Shown in pieces: positions 61,335 through 64,000 of a stretch of DNA of 64,000 nt (the stretch's first letter is position 1; each line of letters starts with the position of its first letter). This stretch comes from an uncultured Carboxylicivirga sp. GTDB lineage: Bacteria; Bacteroidota; Bacteroidia; Bacteroidales; Marinilabiliaceae. The stretch is taken from positions 4,650,001 to 4,714,000 of the forward strand of contig NZ_OY771430.1 in the NCBI RefSeq assembly GCF_963674565.1. The letters run 5' to 3'. Under the pieces are notes generated by a model. That model was not told the DNA's origin, searched no databases, and saw only the letters and a program-made list of their open reading frames with translations. The position numbers and the translations under genes were made by a program.

Positions 61335-62534
61335 ATGAAGATATTTGAAGTAAAAGATAAAATTTCGAATAAGCAGTTTTTAGATGTTGTTGAAATTATA
61401 TATAAAAACGACAGTGCTTATGTTCGTCCTTTAGATGGTATGATCGAAGAAATTTTTGACCCTACTCAAAATGTCTTCTTTACACATGGTACAGCTACTC
61501 GTTTTATTTTAAAAGAAGGTAATCGGGTGATTGGTCGTATAGCTGTTTTTATCAATGAAAAAAAGGCTTTTGGATTTGAGCAGCCAACAGGTGGATTAGG
61601 TTTTTTTGAATGTATCGATAACAGAGAAGCTGCTTTTCTATTGTTTGATAAAGCCAAAGAATGGTTGCAAGAGCGTGGTATGGAAGCCATGGATGGCCCT
61701 ATAAATTTTGGAGAAAACGATAATTTTTGGGGACTGTTGGTTGATGGATTTACCCAACCCGGATTTGGAATGCAGTACAATCCCTCTTATTACAAGCCAT
61801 TTTTCGAAGAATACGGGTTTTCAAACTATTTCGAACAGATAACCAATCATCTGGATCTGACGGTGGCTTTTCCTGAGCGATTTTGGAAAATTGCAGGTTG
61901 GGTGGTTAAAAAAGAAGGGTTTAATTTCAGACATTTTAGCTGGACTGAATCAGAAAAGTTTCTGGATGATTTCGAAACCATCTACAATGACGCCTGGCAA
62001 TTTCATGAAAACTTTAAGCCCATTGATCGGGAGGTGCTGAATAAAACTATGGAGAAAGCCAAACCTTTTATGATGGAAGATTTGATATGGTTTGCTTATC
62101 ACCACGATGACCCGATTGGATTTATTGTTTTGTTTCCTGATGTGAACCAAATCATAAAAGGATTCAAAGGGAAATTAAATACCATAAATAAGCTTAAATT
62201 TCTGTGGCGTAAATATTCCAATAAAATGACCCGGGCCAGAGTTGTTATTTTAGGAGTGGTTCCAAAGTTTCAAAGGTCTGGTATTGAATCAGGATTGTTC
62301 TGGAATTTAAAAGGAGCCGTAGAGAAGAAATCGCACATTAAAGAACTGGAACTTTCGTGGGTAGGTGATTTTAATCCTAAGATGAGAGTGTTACAGGAAT
62401 CTATGGGTGCGGCTTTTGGTAAGAAACACATTACGTATCGATACCTCTTTAATGGTCAGAAAATAAGTAAAGAAAGGGCTACAAAAATACCTGTGGATAC
62501 AAAGTATTCAAATGAAGACAAAAAAGATTTGTAA
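61335..62534 (+). CDS. GNAT-superfamily acetyltransferase-like protein
   Basis: 399 residues, two-part. The first 130 residues contain ATRFILKEGNRVIGRIAVFINEKKAFGFEQPTGGLGFFE, a GNAT-like strand/helix order, and MEAMDGPINFGENDNFWGLLVDGF is a strongly conserved-looking block. The second part contains RVVILGVVPKFQRSGIESGLFWNLKGAV, the acetyl-CoA-binding loop region. No catalytic base could be assigned. Substrate unknown. It starts eight bases after a terminator U-tract. Confidence 0.8.
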   Translation: MKIFEVKDKISNKQFLDVVEIIYKNDSAYVRPLDGMIEEIFDPTQNVFFTHGTATRFILKEGNRVIGRIAVFINEKKAFGFEQPTGGLGFFECIDNREAAFLLFDKAKEWLQERGMEAMDGPINFGENDNFWGLLVDGFTQPGFGMQYNPSYYKPFFEEYGFSNYFEQITNHLDLTVAFPERFWKIAGWVVKKEGFNFRHFSWTESEKFLDDFETIYNDAWQFHENFKPIDREVLNKTMEKAKPFMMEDLIWFAYHHDDPIGFIVLFPDVNQIIKGFKGKLNTINKLKFLWRKYSNKMTRARVVILGVVPKFQRSGIESGLFWNLKGAVEKKSHIKELELSWVGDFNPKMRVLQESMGAAFGKKHITYRYLFNGQKISKERATKIPVDTKYSNEDKKDL

Positions 62535-62552
62535 TTTCTGTGTTTAAATCTT

Positions 62553-62582
62553 TTGTCGTTAATAATTTATGAATTATCTTTG
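62553..62582 (+). promoter_or_regulatory. Consensus promoter of rpmE2
   Basis: TTG at 62553-62555, 19 bases, TATCTTTG at 62575-62582. The rpmE ATG is 46 bases downstream, as expected for a strongly expressed ribosomal protein gene. Confidence 0.78.
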
Positions 62583-62627
62583 CAGCCCGAATAGAATTAG
62601 AATAGTAAGGATTTAAAGCATATAACA

Positions 62628-62888
62628 ATGAAACAAGGAATTCATCCGGATAATTACAGATTGGTAGCTTTTACCGATATGTCAAACGGGGAAACATTCA
62701 TTACTCGTTCTACTGTTGCAACAAAAGATACTGTTGAGATCGACGGGACTGAATATCCTCAGGTGAAGTTGGAAATTTCTAACACATCACACCCATTTTA
62801 CACAGGTAAAATGAAATTAGTTGATACAGCTGGACGTGTTGATAAGTTTATGAGCCGTTATCAAAAGCATTTCGACAAGCGTAAGTAA
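62628..62888 (+). CDS. rpmE2: 50S ribosomal protein L31 type B
   Basis: 86 residues: MKQGIHPDNYRLVAFTDMSNGETFITRST, then ISNTSHPFYTGKMKLVDTAGRVDKFMSRYQKHF. The zinc-binding cysteines of type A L31 are absent, so this is the zinc-independent type B. It sits on the large subunit near the bridge to the small subunit. A consensus promoter and a terminator enclose it. Confidence 0.96.
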   Translation: MKQGIHPDNYRLVAFTDMSNGETFITRSTVATKDTVEIDGTEYPQVKLEISNTSHPFYTGKMKLVDTAGRVDKFMSRYQKHFDKRK

Positions 62889-62911
62889 TTACAACTTGTT
62901 AAGATATAGAA

Positions 62912-62940
62912 AAAGCTTCGGAACTTCCGGAGCTTTTTTT
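62912..62940 (+). terminator. Terminator of rpmE2
   Basis: AAAGCTTCGG / CCGGAGCTTT with one T-G pair and a short loop, followed by T residues; 23 bases after the rpmE stop. Confidence 0.8.
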
Positions 62941-62966
62941 GTATTTTTAAATGTAAAATAATTACG

Positions 62967-64000
62967 ATGAATCTCATATTATTTGATAACCAATACAATG
63001 CAGCTATGCTGCCGCTAACTTTCACACGACCACAAGCTGCTTTACGCTGTGGAATATTAACTATCAAAGAAAAATGGGAGCTGCATCTTGGTCGGCCTGC
63101 CGGCTATCTGACTTCTGTGGATCTCTCTGCCAAATATGGAGGCGAACTTGCAGAAGATAATTTGTTTGTTTCAGCTTCGTTACTTCCGGTATATAATTTA
63201 GTTGACGAAGTGAGTGCTTTAGGCTTTAATGAGGCTCTTGTGAAAGATGGGTTATTGTTGGCAGTTCGCACTTCAAAAGATTTTACATCAGAAATAGTTG
63301 AAGGAAAAACGTCATCATTCGATATTAAAGAGTATCATAGTGAAATAAAATATCTGGATAAGGTTTTTCGATTGCTTCCTTATAATCAGGATGAGATTAG
63401 AAATGATTTCGAACTTATTACCCAAGGACGAAGAAGTCAAGTGCTAAGCGAAACAGTCAACGTGGTTGGATTGAATAAAGATCCCCAACTAGTCAATCGG
63501 ATATTTATTGAAGAAGGAGCAACTGTTGAATATGCTTATCTGAATCCACAGAGCGGACCCATTTATATAGGAAAGAATGCGGTGGTTATGGAGGGTGCCA
63601 TGTTGCGAGGACCGATTGCTTTGTGCGAATCTTCACAAATTAGTATGGGTGCAAAAATATATCCGGGAGCTACAATTGGTCCATGGTCGAAGGTTGGAGG
63701 AGAGATGAGTAATTCAATTATAACCGGACATAGTAATAAAGTGCATGACGGATATTTAGGGGATTCAATTTTGGGTGAATGGTGTAATTTGGGTGCTGAT
63801 ACAAACACTTCAAATTTGAAGAACGATTATGCCATGGTTAAGCTATGGGATTATGAGACTGAACGCTTTCAGAAAACAGATCTTCAGTTTTGCGGTTTAG
63901 TTATGGGAGATTATTCCCGTTGTGCCATTAATACTGCATTTAATTCAGGTACTGTAGTGGGAGTGGGTAGCAACTTGTTTGGCAGTGGTTTTCCACGGAA
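62967..64000 (+). CDS. GlmU-like sugar nucleotidyltransferase, partial (3' end outside window)
   Basis: From the ATG at 62967 the frame is open to the window edge, about 344 codons. It opens MNLILFDNQYNAAMLPLTFTRPQAALRCGILTIKEKW, a Bacteroidota-type GlmU-like N-terminal domain. From about 195 a left-handed beta-helix follows (GPIYIGKNAVVMEGAMLRGPIALCESS, GAKIYPGATIGPWSKVGGEMSNSIITGHSNKVHDGYLGDSILG). The family is related to bifunctional GlmU but its substrate is not established here. It starts 79 bases after rpmE2, behind the terminator. Confidence 0.88.
   Translation, partial: MNLILFDNQYNAAMLPLTFTRPQAALRCGILTIKEKWELHLGRPAGYLTSVDLSAKYGGELAEDNLFVSASLLPVYNLVDEVSALGFNEALVKDGLLLAVRTSKDFTSEIVEGKTSSFDIKEYHSEIKYLDKVFRLLPYNQDEIRNDFELITQGRRSQVLSETVNVVGLNKDPQLVNRIFIEEGATVEYAYLNPQSGPIYIGKNAVVMEGAMLRGPIALCESSQISMGAKIYPGATIGPWSKVGGEMSNSIITGHSNKVHDGYLGDSILGEWCNLGADTNTSNLKNDYAMVKLWDYETERFQKTDLQFCGLVMGDYSRCAINTAFNSGTVVGVGSNLFGSGFPR

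Noticed and set aside
1..64000. CRISPR array, insertion sequence or prophage
   Set aside because: No direct-repeat/spacer array, transposase, integrase or phage structural gene was seen.

Overview
The window is a chromosomal segment of a Bacteroidota bacterium, probably of the Bacteroidales/Marinilabiliales type. The evidence is low GC content, several promoters of the phylum-specific form TTTG-N19-TAnnTTTG, few Shine-Dalgarno sequences, a DUF6175 protein and its secreted neighbours, an Mpl-type peptidoglycan ligase, type B L31, a GlmU-like nucleotidyltransferase, and a Leptospira-type citramalate synthase inside the leucine operon. I see no phage, insertion sequence, CRISPR array or plasmid function.

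Layout. (1) 1-3321, minus: a partial MMPL/RND exporter and a tentative RidA-like protein. (2) 3542-21108, plus: a YfiR-like periplasmic protein, then a 17-gene chemosensory cluster. It contains one receptor, a STAS protein, CheY, a free Hpt protein, CheA, two CheW, CheR, a kinase-like protein without its phosphoacceptor His, CheD, CheB, a GAF/PAS protein without output domain, two more CheR-like proteins (one with a damaged SAM motif), a receiver-less CheB, a short GAF protein and a GAF/PAS/PP2C phosphatase. No flagellar genes are present, so the output is probably not a flagellum. (3) 21700-26493, plus: five secreted proteins including DUF6175. (4) 26581-39994, minus: a complete branched-chain amino acid operon, ilvD-ilvB-ilvN-ilvC-leuA-leuC-leuD-cimA-leuB-ilvA. 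It is preceded by a consensus promoter, a 20-codon leader peptide rich in Ile/Leu/Val, and a terminator/antiterminator pair, which is the layout of ribosome-mediated attenuation. (5) 40233-42255, minus: three secreted carboxypeptidase-regulatory-like proteins. (6) 42697-48995, plus: dapD, a MarR regulator, the ablA-ablB pair for the osmolyte N-epsilon-acetyl-beta-lysine, two small ORFs, a MarC protein and a sodium:solute symporter. (7) 49142-64000, mixed strands: housekeeping and envelope genes (threonylcarbamoyl-AMP synthase, thioesterase, rimM, mpl, a beta-helix DUF4097 protein, a lipoprotein, an outer-membrane barrel, an ArsC-like protein, prfB with a programmed frameshift, a pseudoprotease with TPRs, truncated haemoglobin, tRNA-His, an AlkD-like protein, a class V aminotransferase, an acetyltransferase, rpmE2 and a partial GlmU-like gene).

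Several intergenic gaps carry degenerate tandem 7-bp or 8-bp repeats of different sequence but the same style. The strongest findings are the ilv leader attenuator, the partner-switching chemosensory cluster with its degenerate components, the heptad/octad intergenic tracts and the pseudoprotease.
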